This document shows positions 1 through 11,992 of a stretch of 64,000 nucleotides of DNA, piece by piece; within the stretch, counting starts at the first letter, position 1; each line of letters opens with the position of its first letter. The notes under the pieces are model-generated. The model made no database searches and was not told where the DNA came from. It was given only the letters and a program-made list of their open reading frames with translations. The stretch covers positions 10,269,001 through 10,333,000 of the forward strand of contig NC_088921.1 in the NCBI RefSeq assembly GCF_038396675.1, written 5' to 3'. The position numbers and the translations under genes were made by a program. The DNA is from Hydra vulgaris. Its lineage: Eukaryota > Cnidaria > Hydrozoa > Anthoathecata > Hydridae.

Positions 1-2340
1 AATTTTATTTCAAAAATATAAACAATAATACATGTTTAAAATATTAATTTTACATTAAGTATACAATTAACAATTTACATAAGTTTGATTAAAAGCTATT
101 ACCCCTAATTTCTCAGTGACTTTTCCAAAGCTTAACTCAAATTACTTGATTATACCTTTTTTACAGACATCTAAACTACCTGACTTTTCCCTGATTTCCT
201 GATCTGGCACTCTGTAGAATGACCCATTAAAAAAATTTTTTTAATACGGTTTTTCTATTAAAATAGGTTTAACACTTTGTTTGATGCAGTAACAACGCAT
301 TCACAAGTAATTTTTTAAAACAACTATGAAAACTTTGAAAATCAACTATGAAAATCAACCTAAACCCGAGAATTTCTACATATATATTATTTAGCTAAGC
401 ACTATAACAATATTCTGAAGTAGGTATGAAGTAGGTAGATATGAGGGCTTCATTATATAGATAGACTTTCTATCTAGGTAGAAAAAGTATAAGAGTGTCA
501 TTATATTAACTAAGGATGGCACTACATCAATTAAGAGTTTGGGATGGGGCAACAATTGTTTTTTTTTATCATTCTACATTTTTTCCTTTAAATTTTTTTC
601 TGAAAAAACTGGATTTAAGTCAGAAAAAAAAATTGTCACCATCTAGTCTGTTGTTTTCTAAAAATTCAATTATCTTTAAGAGATTTTTTTTTTAATTTTA
701 AAAAAATTTTGAAGGCAATAAAAATAGATTGCTTACTGTGAATACTATATTTCAAAGTTCAAGCATTAAAGTCAACCTTTGGCAAATTAAAAATTATAAT
801 ACTGATATAAAAAATTATTTTGTTGAAAAAATTTTATAAATTGATCTGTAAGGAATGCTTGGCTTATATAGGAGAAATGGAGGAAGAGAAAAACTCTGCA
901 ATAAAACAATAATTTAAAATTAAAAACAACAAAAAAAAAATTGATTAATTAAAAGTTATTTAAATTAAATTGAATTATTTGTATTTATATACATATTTAC
1001 CAAATTTTAGCACCTAGCCCTGTTATCAACTTATGCATCTGAAATATGATACAATATGAGAGATAATTATGCGAATAAAATTTTATTTAAAAAAAACTTT
1101 GATAAATAATTTGAGAAAAAGAAATTAGTTTAAATAAAAATTTATAAATAATATGAAAGCAAATTTAACCATGAATTCAATAAACTGAAAAAAAAATTAC
1201 AATAATTTAAATATAACGATGTAATAATTAAATAATAATTAAATGTAACGATGTATGAGTAAATGCATTTTTTTAACTTTTAATAATAATCCAAACAAAA
1301 TTTTGAATATTATACATTTCTTCAAGTAATTATATTTTTATATTTAAACAATGTTTATTTTTCACAATCAAATTTTTTGTTTGAATACTTATTTCTCTGA
1401 CTGTACAAGCTGTATATAATATTTGTGTGAGGCTATAAAAAAAAAATTAAAATTACAATCCATAAAAATATCAAAAATATATTAAAAATATATTTATACT
1501 AAGTAAGTAGCCGTGGCACAGTGGTTAGAGCTCTGGTTAAGAACACAGAGGTTTCAGGTTAGGCGTCAGCTCTAGCCTAATTAGCGACAGTACTATTGAA
1601 AAAATATAATATTTATAATTGCAAACAATATAAGATGAAAAAATTAAAAATATATAATAATGAATTATCACCACAATAATCTAGAATATGTATTTTTAAC
1701 ATAAAACAATATTTTTTGCTTTTTATGATATTAGATGCTACAAATAAAAATATATAATTTTTTATCACAGAAGCTTTTCTTACTGCGCATAATTGATTCT
1801 TTTTATAAATAATTCTAATGCATTTAATGTTACTATTTAGAACTATATGCTACTATTTGGTACCTAACATTTTGTTTTTAAAGAAACATAACAAAGTAGT
1901 TCAGCCATTACCTTCTTACTTAACTTTGGTTAGATCTGATAATCTGGTTTATTATTGTTATGATTACCATGATGAGGATAAATGACAACAATAAACATAA
2001 CACAAAAAACTTTGGATAATTAGACCTTGATATTTATGATTATTGAAAATAAAAATTGAAATTAACAAAGATAGAAAAACAAATTTTCATTTATAACATT
2101 TTCATAACAAAAATACTGATATTTTATTTTAAGTAGAATTAAAAAAAGGTAGAAAACTAAAAGTTATATCAGATTTTTGTAAAAATTAAAAATAAAAATA
2201 GATAATTGTAAAAAAAGTTTTTGTACTGTTTAAATTTTAAAATTGTATAAAGTTGTTTTTTTATTGCAAGAAAATTCATTTTTAGAAATAACCCATAACA
2301 ATGATGTAAACTTGAATGATGTAAAGAAAATAACACATAC
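1..2340. other. AT-rich DNA downstream of the GPSM exon (probably its first intron)
   Basis: No coding exon is recognisable here on either strand. If the GPSM exon model is right, this is the beginning of the following intron, read on the minus strand. The only structured item is a tRNA-like segment near 1508-1580. A short hairpin (AGATAG / CTATCT) lies around 460-480. Confidence 0.5.
1505..1580 (+). repeat. tRNA-like SINE head (degenerate)
   Basis: The segment contains an A-box-like motif (TGGCACAGTGGTTAGAGC) followed by a CTCTG / CAGAG anticodon-stem-like pair and a degraded B box (AGGTTTCAGGTT). The order and spacing fit a pol III promoter of tRNA origin. The acceptor stem does not close, so this is a SINE head or tRNA pseudogene, not a working tRNA. 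Confidence 0.4.
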
Positions 2341-2736
2341 TTTATCTTTGAGTTCTCTTGTGGTATCTAAACGTCTTGTACAACATAAAACAGCTTCATC
2401 AAACTTTCCCTGTACTTTTAAAGTATTTCTTAAGTTTCCACTGGCTTTTGCTTCACCAACTCCGTCACCTAAAGTCCTTGCTAATGTAAGATCGTGCTTG
2501 TGATATTCAAGAGCTTTCTCATATTCTTGTAAATAAAAATATGCATTTCCTAATTGGCTGTAAACAGCACTTAATGTTTTTAGATCTTCAGTGCCAACTT
2601 TAATTGCTGCTTCAAAGTACTCAACACCATCTCTGCAGTCCCCATTTTTACAATACTGTTCACCTTGCAGAGCTAATTCAATAAATGACGCATTTGATAT
2701 ATCAATTGTTCTGCGTATAGCTCCATTTGATGCCAT
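2341..2736 (-). CDS. GPSM: GPSM (LGN/AGS3/Pins) family protein, first coding exon with N-terminal TPRs
   Basis: The 132 codons encode the N-terminal tetratricopeptide repeats of a G-protein signalling modulator. In animals LGN/Pins links Galpha-i to NuMA/Mud at the cell cortex and orients the mitotic spindle. Visible repeats are at about residues 18-51 (GDCRDGVEYFEAAIKVG), 56-89 (YSQLGNAYFYLQEYEKALEY) and 96-129 (GEAKASGNLRNTLKVQGKFD). These closely match the family. The exon ends at a GTATGT donor (2340-2335) after phase 0, exactly where the family protein continues with V-G-E-A; the reading past it is intron. The ATG at 2736 is the first in frame. A TTTTCAG acceptor 35 nt upstream suggests a 5'UTR intron or trans-splice site, although the frame stays open to it. 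One oddity: the third TPR has Arg (SGNLRNTL) where family members carry Gly. The rest of the gene lies beyond the left edge. LGN and AGS3 cannot be told apart from this part. Confidence 0.9.
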
Positions 2737-2785
2737 ATCTTTATCAAAAAGACATAAAAAATATAAATTTTCTGAAAAGATATAT
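2737..2785 (-). promoter_or_regulatory. 3' splice acceptor just upstream of the GPSM start codon
   Basis: On the minus strand a pyrimidine-rich stretch ending TCTTTTCAG lies 35 nt before the ATG. It could end a 5'UTR intron or accept a spliced leader. Which of these applies cannot be decided from DNA alone. Confidence 0.45.
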
Positions 2786-2878
2786 TCTTTATTAAAAGTA
2801 CATTTTATAAATGTTAACTATAACGTTATTTATATAATTACATGTTATATAAAGTTATTATTATATTTATAACTATAT

Positions 2879-2883
2879 ATGTA

Positions 2884-2915
<32 letters not shown>

Positions 2916-2916
2916 A
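2879..2916. repeat. Short (TA)n microsatellite
   Basis: About 38 bp of alternating T and A with two interruptions. Confidence 0.8.
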
Positions 2917-3473
2917 ATACACTGCATTTATTAATTATACAAATAATTTGTATTAAGTATTTATTAATACTTAATATTTTACAGTTAAAATAAATACATT
3001 TTAAGTAACAACCTCTTTAATAAAATAAATTAGGCAATAAAAATTCATAGTTAAACAAATATTTACATTCAGAATACTTTCTTAGAATTAATAAACAGAA
3101 ATTTTTCTAAATTATTGATGGAATTTTTATTTATAATTAATTATTAAATAAAAAAAACCAAAAGAATGATAAAAAAAGATGTTTCAAAGCTTTTATCAAA
3201 TTTCTTTTAAAATTTTTCTTTAAAAATTCAAAAAGAAGTTTTTAAAATATTTTTCTTCATGAGTAATAACTTAATTAAATATATTAACAAAGAAACCATT
3301 AACATTTAAATATAAACTTTTAAAATCATCTCTAGAATTTAGGGGAAAAAAAGAAAACAACTTCATAATAAACATATTTTTAAAATTGCTACATTTCTTA
3401 CAATTGTTAATTATGATATCAAATAACAGCTTGAACACTTAGAATTTATACTAAATATTTTAAAAAAACTAAA

Positions 3474-3643
<170 letters not shown>

Positions 3644-3739
3644 ATGAGCGATATTAATGAGCGATAGCCATTCCAGACAATTTTTTCAAATTCAAATAAG
3701 CATGTATAACTTATATCATTGTATAGAGCTAGACTTGAC

Positions 3740-4880
3740 TTAAAAAATGAGGGATCATTTGGCCTTCAAAGTTAAGTGGATCCAAAGTTATTGAATTTTT
3801 TGTAGTGCAAAAATTGATGAGTTTTTGATGAAAGGTAGGGCTTAAGTATGGAAAATTTGCAGTGCAATGGCATTAAAAAAGAGGGTATTTTTGGATCATA
3901 TTGATTTTTAAATAACTTTTGAACCGTTATTACATTTGACTTGAAATTTTCCATATTGATTCAACAAATATAACTTAATCATATATAAAAAAAAAATTGT
4001 CGGGATTGCCCAGAATTGTCTATTTTACAGACTGAAGGATTTAACTTATTTACTTAGTTTTAGCCATATTGACTCTTGAATAATTCTTGAACCATTATTA
4101 CCTTTGACTTAAAATTTTCCATATTGATTTACCAACTATAAGAAAATAAAATACCAAACTACTTTTATTTAATTCTGTCTGGATTGTCCAAAATCGTCTA
4201 TTTTACAGACTGTGGGTTTTAACTTATTTAGTTTTGGTGTCATATTGACTTTAGAATAACTTTTGAACCATTATTACATTTGACTTGAAATTTTCCATAG
4301 TGATCCAACACATATAAGAAAATAAAATACCACAAAATTTTTTTGTTAATCAGACAAGATTTACCAGAACCATCTATTTGACAGACTGAGAGTTTTCACT
4401 TATTTACTTAGTTTTTGGAAATAATATTTGGGGTTATATTATAATTACACCATACAAATATGCATAAAGGAATCATGGAATCCAAATATTACATCGTTTT
4501 GAAGTTGTTGTATAATTTACAGACCGATCAGTAAATTACTACAAAAGGGCTGCACATACCAATTTGGCATATCGACTTTGAATATATTTGATATTTTTGA
4601 ACCATTATTAAATTTGACTAGAAATTTTTTATAATGATCAAATTTTTTTTTTAATCTGACGAGATTATCCAGAATCACCTATTTTACAGACTGATGGTTT
4701 TCACTTATTTACTTAGTTTTGGAAAGAAAAATTTAGGGTTATATTATAATTACACCATACAAGTATGCATAAAGAAATCATGGAATCCAAATAGTACTTC
4801 ATTTTGAAATTATTGTATGATTTACAGACCAGGCAGTAAATTACTGAGTAAAGGTATTGAAATCTGTCAGAATTTTGCAG
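3740..4880. repeat. Tandem repeat of ~170-180-bp units, with a ~300-bp higher-order unit on the right
   Basis: The segment TTTGAACC(A/G)TTATTACATTTGACTT, followed by AAATTTTCCAT, recurs near 3919, 4089, 4266 and 4587. The segment TATTTTACAGACTGA followed by TTATTTACTTAGTTT recurs near 4022, 4199, 4376 and 4680. The last units also share a GGTTATATTATAATTACACC block near 4433 and 4737. Copies are about 85-90% alike by eye. No coding signal is seen. Confidence 0.85.
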
Positions 4881-5097
4881 AATGACCTATTTGCAAGATA
4901 GAAGATTTTTCAATAAAGTTAAAATTTAATTTTCAATGAAAATAACTTACAGCTAATGAACTTTCTGATATTTGGTGTACTTACAACAGCAATAGGCAGG
5001 TATAACAGCAGATACTCTACCTAAAAATATAAAAAAATTATTATTGGAAACAAAAATACACAATGTGTTTAAAATATTTTTTTAACTCGTTTACAAA

Positions 5098-5414
<317 letters not shown>

Positions 5415-5477
5415 GGTAATTAGTATAATAACATAAAAAATTAAAATAACATAAAAAAATTATTTTATTATTAAAAC

Positions 5478-5595
5478 TTATTTCTTGGCTTTTAGTGAAT
5501 GATTAGAAATAGCAAGTGTCAGTAACGAAACAATCAAATAATCATTTTTAACAATAGACACCAGCGAGAAGGTAAGCCAAGTTGTCTATCTACAC
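5478..5595. repeat. Dispersed repeat, copy 1 (second copy at 20770-20882)
   Basis: The stretch runs from CTTATTTCTTGGCTTTTAGT to AGACACCAGCGAGAAGGTAA and on to TTGTCTAT. It is clearly related to 20770-20882, with small indels. It lies just beyond the 3' side of the decayed minus-strand transposase-like gene at 6.0-7.9 kb and may be an element terminus. No inverted partner was found on the far side of that gene. Confidence 0.7.
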
Positions 5596-5642
5596 AAAAC
5601 ATCACAACAATAACATCACAATCACAAAACACACAGACCCTG

Positions 5643-5676
5643 TGACACTAAACGCTCCAAATTCACACTAGTGTCA
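5643..5676. repeat. Short inverted repeat (TGACACTA / TAGTGTCA)
   Basis: Perfect 8-bp arms separated by 18 nt, in a locally GC-richer stretch. Confidence 0.5.
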
Positions 5677-6010
5677 CTAAGTGATGGGTTAACTTTTAAC
5701 CAAAATCAATGATCATCGTGAAAAGCTCAAAGGTTGCTCTATTTGCAGATGACATAAGAAACATATGGACTTCAATCGTCTTGTTTTAGAGCTGACTTGC
5801 TAACTGCTGCGACAGAAAGGTTCTACATAGTATTAGATAAAGGGGGCAAGGCAAATTCCACTGCTCTGGGCATCAAAAACATCTGAAGAACAACAAACAA
5901 AATAATTGAACATTTGTGACCAAACGGTATTCAAAGAAAAAATATGACCCTCCTCTTCAATAATACGAAAAAAGAGGTCCTGATGTTAGTTTATTAAAAA
6001 TTCCCAGAGC

Positions 6011-7913
6011 TCAAGTTGAAGCATGAAAAATAATGTTGTCAATATCGTGCCTAATTGACTCATGATGGAAATTTGAACCATCAAGATTGAAAACAAATTC
6101 TTTAAGGTGATGTTTATGAAAATATGTTGCTCCACCAAGTACAAGTATAATGTTTAAGCGATGATGCAGAAATGAAACCATAAAATTTTTGGAAGACCTT
6201 TTATGCAAAAATGCATTCCATTCATCAGCTTTTCCATTCTGCTGATCACCATGTCTATAGGCTGTAAGTTTTGAAAGTTCATACAAAATATCAAAAGTGC
6301 GAGAGTTTTGCACATTTTTAAAACCACCATGAATACTACCTTCCTGCTCAACCACTTTTTTCCATTTTATGATTGCTTTTTCTGCATATATTCCTAGATT
6401 GTCGATAACGTGTAAGCCACAAAAACATGATGCATTCGAGAATTTTTTCATTTAAAGAAAGCTGATTATAGTTTTCAATAACAAAAGGTAAAATTGCTTT
6501 TCTCCAATGTTGAAATTAACTAAAAAAACTTGAATTAACTATAGTGCAATCTGTCATCAAAGATTTGAATAAAAAAATAAGTTTCCTAAGATCATCCTCA
6601 TAGTTTTCCTTTTCAGGAGAAAATATTTGAGACATCAGTGAATAAATTTTTTAGCTCTCCAAAATAAGATTGTGCCTCTCCCAAGAACATATCTTCTATC
6701 CCAAAAATGTAGCTTCCAGATGATATTGTGACTTGAAAACTACCAACCTCCCTAAAATTATACTTTGTGCCATCTGTATGAAGAACATTGTTTGTACTAT
6801 TCAAAATAGCCTCTCTTACTTAAGCTTTTGATAAAAGGTTCCTTTTGCTAAAAAATTCAGCAGCCAAAGATTTTTTTAGAAGAGTGCCTCATGAAATTCC
6901 AGCCGTTTTTTGTAGTACAGTTCTGATAACAGATTCAACATTATTAACAGAAACATTTTTACTTAAAAGGTTGTAATATACCAAGGGAATTTCATCATTA
7001 TATCTACCTCCTTCAAAAACATCAATTACATTTTTTTCAAAAACGTTAACTCTTTCCTTCAGCTCTTCTATAATACTTTCAAAGTAATTCAAACTCCCCT
7101 TTATGATTGAATGATTCATTTCATGAGATGTTTTCAAAACAGCGTTTTAAATTTTTTCTGTTAAATACCATTCCTTTTGTCAATCTGATTGTGAGCACTT
7201 TCTAGCCAAATAAATTTCTTTTTCTAACCTTAATTTTACTTGCAACAATTGATTAATCCTACCATCCTTTCTAACGTCTCTTTTGTTGACATTTCTGACA
7301 TTATATCTTGATAAGATTGCTTGATTTTTTTTTTTTAATATTTTTTTACATTTTCTATTTATTTGTCTATTTTTTAATTTAAGACAATCAATTCTTCGTT
7401 TATATTTCTTTATTCTATGGGTAAAATCATAATAAGCAGAATTATTAACCAGATATTCATGTTCTATTACCCCAATAGAAGTTAGGGTAATACAACTTTG
7501 AAAAGCAGAAACATCTGGAACAAATTCACAAGAGTTGCTAGAAGTATTGATAGAACAATTATCAGAAGGTAGCAAACAATTAAGTTCAGGAACTTCAAGA
7601 CAAAAAGAAAGAACAGAGCTTAAATAAGAATTCCTTAAAATAAATGTTTGGCGCGATTTAGTTTTGCAACATAGTCTTTTGATTTTTTAAGACACTAAGC
7701 AAGCATTACTCTAGTGATAGGGTATTTACAGTAGATTGTGAAAAATACAGAGAGATTTTGCCATGTCAAATCATGTTTATCTTTTTCTTTGCAAATGCCT
7801 AAATAATGGCTATTTGTTAAGACAAAATTTGGATACTTGAGGTAAACAATGCCATCTTCAATATTTAAAAAATCCATAATATTCTTGTAGCTATCAAATG
7901 GTTCTTTCGGCAA
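6011..7913 (-). pseudogene. Decayed transposase-like gene ('LHTDGT' family)
   Basis: A run of minus-strand fragments reads in order from 7913 to 6011, interrupted by several stops and frameshifts. The order is an N-terminal piece (VYLKYPNFVLTNSHYLGICK), a long Lys/Arg-rich coiled-coil-like stretch (7180-7575), a piece with NDEIPLVYYNLLSKNVSVNN (6889-7137), then VLHTDGTKYNFREVGSFQVT with SSGSYIFGIEDMFLGEAQSY (6613-6804), and a C-terminal part (6011-6451). The block 'LHTDGT...GFQV...G.G' with a preceding 'Y..LL..NVS..NV..VI' recalls a high-copy family of uncharacterised animal proteins that are very probably transposase-derived. I cannot name the superfamily. The C-terminal part appears in two overlapping frames (6011-6451 and 6154-6351), which points to a frameshift around 6.25 kb. 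It cannot make a full protein as it stands. Confidence 0.65.
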
Positions 7914-9437
7914 TACTCTGGAAGCTACAATTAAAAGTAAAACTAATTAAAAGTAGGTAAAAATAAAGAACAAAAGAGTAAAATTTAAATTAGAGTAAAA
8001 TAAGATCAATCAAATTCGGTTTCTATAAATAAAATTTTTAAAATGCAAATTGTGTGAGCTACATTGTCTTTATTTAAAAAATTAACTAGTTTGAAAGTTG
8101 ACTCACTTTTGTGACTTGTAGATGGAACCACCATTTCGATTTGACTATTGTTAACTTGTAAACCTAAAACAAAAGAATACTAAAACATAGATTATCAGAA
8201 ATATATTACTTTCAGCAATTAAATTAAATATTCGAGAATAAACTTTATAAAAAAACTGACCTACCCACCAATGTTATTTGGTTTTGGAAATTAGGGTATG
8301 GTGCACTGTTGTGAACTGTGGCACAGTCTGGTTACTTGTCTAAAATGAAATTGTAGTATGACATGAACTAATTCATACATACATTGTATCAAAAAATGGA
8401 GAAGTATTTCTTAATAAGTAAAAATTGTACGAACACTTGTGAAAATTCTTACATTTTTCCATACTTGCAAACTTTCATTGAAAATTTTTTATTTTTTTGT
8501 TTTGAAAAAAATAGTTTAAGAAAAGCCAGTCTGTAATTACAATAGCTAGATTGTAGTCTTTGACCAAACTTTCTTTGATGAAAAATCTAGCAAGAATTCC
8601 TTTGAAGTAATTAAATTTTTAATTTCTATTTTATCCAAATTTTAAAAATTTCACTTTCTATTTCATTTTCAGAATAAGAATGTAAATCATTTACTAAATT
8701 TGAATAAGTGTTATTCACATGTTATTCAAAAATTTTCAAAACAATATTTTCACAAAAATTTTGATAAATATAAAAAACTTGTTATAAGAATATACACAAT
8801 TTGCAAATAAAAATCCTATGCATCACATTCACAGAAAAACATAAATAAATACTCGGTCCGAAAAGCGAAAAGGCCACACCTGCCTTTTAGAAAGAAAACA
8901 TTTTTTAAAAAAGCTTTTTTCCCCAATAAATCGACTCAAAAGTATTCAAATGTTAAGAACTAAAAATTTATGTATAAATTTAAAAAATGTTCCACCTTCC
9001 ATTCGATTCATCATCCTTTTTTTACCATATACTGAAAGTTTCAATCAAATTGGATGCGTCCGCACACTCATGGAACATCCATAAATGATGTCAGTGTTTT
9101 TCCTCAATTTTACGATTTCTCCTCCCCCCTTTGTCAAACTGTCAATTTTTGGACAACCCTCCCGTTATATATGATGTCAGTTTTTGTGCACTCTCACCCC
9201 AAAACACAATAAAAATGCTTAAAAACCATTGATTTTTTTTCTGACTTAATTATACATTTATTTAATAGTAGATCTCATCAAATTATATTATATAATAGTC
9301 AATATCTCATTAAACAATCAATTAAGCAAATAGTATTATATATCTTTAATATAATCTTCCCATGGGATGTTGAAGTGATCATCGATTGAAACAATAGGTA
9401 GTGAATGCTCTCCGCGCTCTAAAAGGATATCGTATTC
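7914..9437. other. Intergenic AT-rich DNA without recognisable genes
   Basis: No credible ORF is seen. A GC-richer patch at about 9030-9200 carries GCGTCCGCACACTCATGGAA followed by pyrimidine-rich CCTCCCCCCTTTG. The phrase 'CCGCACACT(C/T)ATG' recurs near 33380, which suggests a dispersed repeat end. Confidence 0.5.
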
Positions 9438-11040
9438 TTAAGGTACAATCAAATTCGTTGCGCCAACTTCATTTTCATCTAACCATTCATCAGTTTCCGA
9501 ACTCTTCTGCAAGGCGATTACTGCTTGACGCTTGGCAGAACAGGTTGGACCCTTTTGATTAGAGGGAGTGTTAAAGCAGAAGAATGGATAGAAGCGTACT
9601 TTTTCAACATAGTTTGAGAGGCAAAGTAGATATTGCACTTTTTATCGTGTTCTTGAGGTACAATCAAATCATATCTATTTTTATCAATAGATAATCAAAT
9701 CATATCTATTTTTATCAATAGATATCGTATTCTTGAGGTACAATCAAATTGAGGCAAGAGTAGGCAAAGTAGATATTGCACTTTTTACAGATTCTATCAG
9801 CTAGGCTAGGCTGAATTGATGGACAAAACGCAATAACAGGCAAAATTGGAAATCCTTTAGCAGTACGAGGAAGAATAATTTCAATGTTTGATGAGCATAA
9901 AGACGGATAATGGAAACAATTCTTTTGCTCTTTCTGAGACATCTACTGCTTTGAGTCCGTCTCTCGTTTGGTTGACAGGGACAGGTGGCGGAAGAAATCT
10001 TGCTCTAATTAGAGTAAAGTAAGAGCTTCTAATAGTCCGACAACAAGAACGATTTTCACGTTTCACAATTTGAGTAAAATATTGACTTGTACGAAGATGA
10101 TCGGCAATCCAACGTTAATCTTGTAATAAAAGGCTTCTTGACTCAAGCTCTGATTTGTCTGGATCAATATACTCTTTAATGGTTGGTTTTCCGTCAATTT
10201 GTAGATCAGACCAAATATCAGCCAAAGCCTGTCCAGCAAAACTAAAGTTCTGTTTTTCTTAATTTTCATCTATTGTCCTGCCTGATTTAAAAAGATATGT
10301 TGGTTATTATAGGTTAAAAATTGTAATAATATTTTTACAAATTAACTTTTGTCAATGTAATTACCTTGAGAATCAAGATGAGTTCCGTAATGTTTGTGCA
10401 GAAGAATCACCCCAGATAATTCTTTACTTAGAGGTGCTATTCGTCGCTCAGCTCTGTTGAATGCACTGCGGCCTGGAGCGTTCGTCTTGATGAAAAGAGC
10501 GTCAAGGTTGTTCGTCAAGAAATGATGAATCCCCATTTCAATTACTTTCTAGTATCTGGGATTTTCGTTGGGTCCTCTATCGACGCTAAACACAACAAAA
10601 GGCTTAACCATATTAGTTTGAGAATCTCAGGTAATAGAGTTGAATTCTTTGATATCCAAGAGCCGCTGAAAGTCTAATCCATGAGCGAAGGCGGTCGAGG
10701 ATGCATGTTTTCCTAACCGAACAGCAATGTAGGTAGGTCCAGAATAAGAAACAGCATCTGTTTTTCTGAGACCATCTTTTTTGATTGTAATTCCAGCGTA
10801 TACAGATGGTATTAGTTGTGTTTGGTAGTCACGACCCAGTCGTGGTCCGGGAGAGTTACCCGGTACTCCAAATGCATCAACAACGGCGCCTGTTTTTTGG
10901 CTGCTGTTATTTCAATAGGCACTCAAGCCTTGTTGTCTTGGCTAATGAAACACACTTCATCTGGCCCTAAAATAGAACAAACTTCTTCCACATATTTTAT
11001 AGTTGAACAGCAAAAGAGTCCGTCAACATGTTTTAAATGA
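9438..11040 (-). pseudogene. Decayed transposase-like gene ('NAPGRSAFNRAERR' family)
   Basis: Reading the minus strand from 11040, fragments of one protein appear in order. They include YVEEVCSILGPDEVCFIS, a Q-A-P-L-L-M-H-L-E-Y-R-V-T-L-P segment, YSGPTYIAVRLGKHASS, FSVDRGPNENPRY, then ALFIKTNAPGRSAFNRAERR with APLSKELSGVILLHKHYGTH (10342-10536). A cysteine-bearing part follows (NRSCCRTIRSSYF, RFLPPPVPVNQT). Stops (for example a TGA after Asp-Asn-Lys-Ala near 10,925) and frameshifts break it. The block 'TNAPGRSAFN..ERR.APLS.EL.G' occurs in a repetitive uncharacterised animal protein family, probably a transposase with acidic catalytic residues. The superfamily is not assigned here. The region is noticeably GC-richer than its surroundings, consistent with relatively recent insertion. 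Confidence 0.7.
9612..9790. repeat. ~143-bp tandem duplication inside the pseudogene
   Basis: GGCAAAGTAGATATTGCACT followed by TTTTTA occurs at about 9620 and again at 9763. TATCGT(A/G)TTCTTGAGGTACAATCAAAT occurs near 9645 and 9720, with a diverged copy near 9429. Between them CATATCTATTTTTATCAATA is itself doubled. The duplication disrupts the reading frame of the host pseudogene. Confidence 0.75.
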
Positions 11041-11397
11041 GGTTCATTCTGAGGACTGAACAATCTAACAGGGAGGAGAGACAGTACTACCCCGAAAAAG
11101 TTTTAAGACCTTTTATTTTTTTTTTAAGTTATTTTTTCAGTCAATTTTTTCAATATTTGTTTGAAAAATTATTGGGGGGAGGGAGGAGAAATACCGCTGC
11201 TGCCTCCCCCTCCCCCGCGGTTGCTACGGGAATGTTGATCCATAAACTATGAAAATTTCTGAAAACAAGTGCTATATGATAAATAAGTGAAGAGTTTCTT
11301 TTTTACAAGCGAATTAATTAAGTAAGTAAATTAAAATTTAATTATAAGAATGTTTTAATAATACGAGACAATTTGAGACTTTATTTAGAATAATAAC

Positions 11398-11441
11398 TCT
11401 CTCTCGTTTAACTCCGTATACTGGGAGTTAAAAGAGAGAGA
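11398..11441. repeat. Hairpin: 18-bp stem, 8-nt loop
   Basis: TCTCTCTCGTTTAACTCC pairs with GGAGTTAAAAGAGAGAGA at 17 of 18 positions around the loop GTATACTG. Confidence 0.8.
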
Positions 11442-11518
11442 AACTATACTAACTACATATAATCTCCCTTATTTCTAAGAAACATTTTCAAAAAATTGAG
11501 TTGACCGAAGCCTGTCGG

Positions 11519-11680
11519 TGAATATAAATTTATAACTAAATTTATATTCATCGATAAATTTCAAATTTGAAGCAATTATAATATCTAAGTCTTCGATTTT
11601 GATGAACCTGCAGAGTTTACAGCCACCTCAAATTTAGGGGGGTTCAAACTTTATATATTCGTAATTTTCGAACACTAAGA
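11519..11680. repeat. Foldback/MITE-like fragment related to 51909-52092
   Basis: It opens with a perfect 14-bp hairpin (TGAATATAAATTTA / TAAATTTATATTCA, loop TAAC at 11533-11536). It continues with ATCGATAAATTTCAAATTT and later GGTTCAAACTTTATATATTC, then TTTTCGAACACTAAGAG. The same order of blocks makes up the inverted repeat at 51909-52092, so both appear to be members of one non-autonomous family. Confidence 0.55.
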
Positions 11681-11837
11681 GATTATTTTTTAAAAAGAGT
11701 ATGCCCAACTTACATACATTTTTGACCTTTTTTCTTTCTTTTTTTTTTTTTTAAGCATATATTTACGCTCAAGGATGTTGAAAAATAATATAGAACTACA
11801 CTTTAAAACTAAAAAATAACTTTGAACTCAATCATTT

Positions 11838-11992
<155 letters not shown>

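Noticed and set aside
10816-11252. Plus-strand ORFs at 10816-11040 and 11037-11252
   Set aside because: They are opposite the minus-strand transposase-like relic, or low-complexity sequence beyond it, with no family resemblance.
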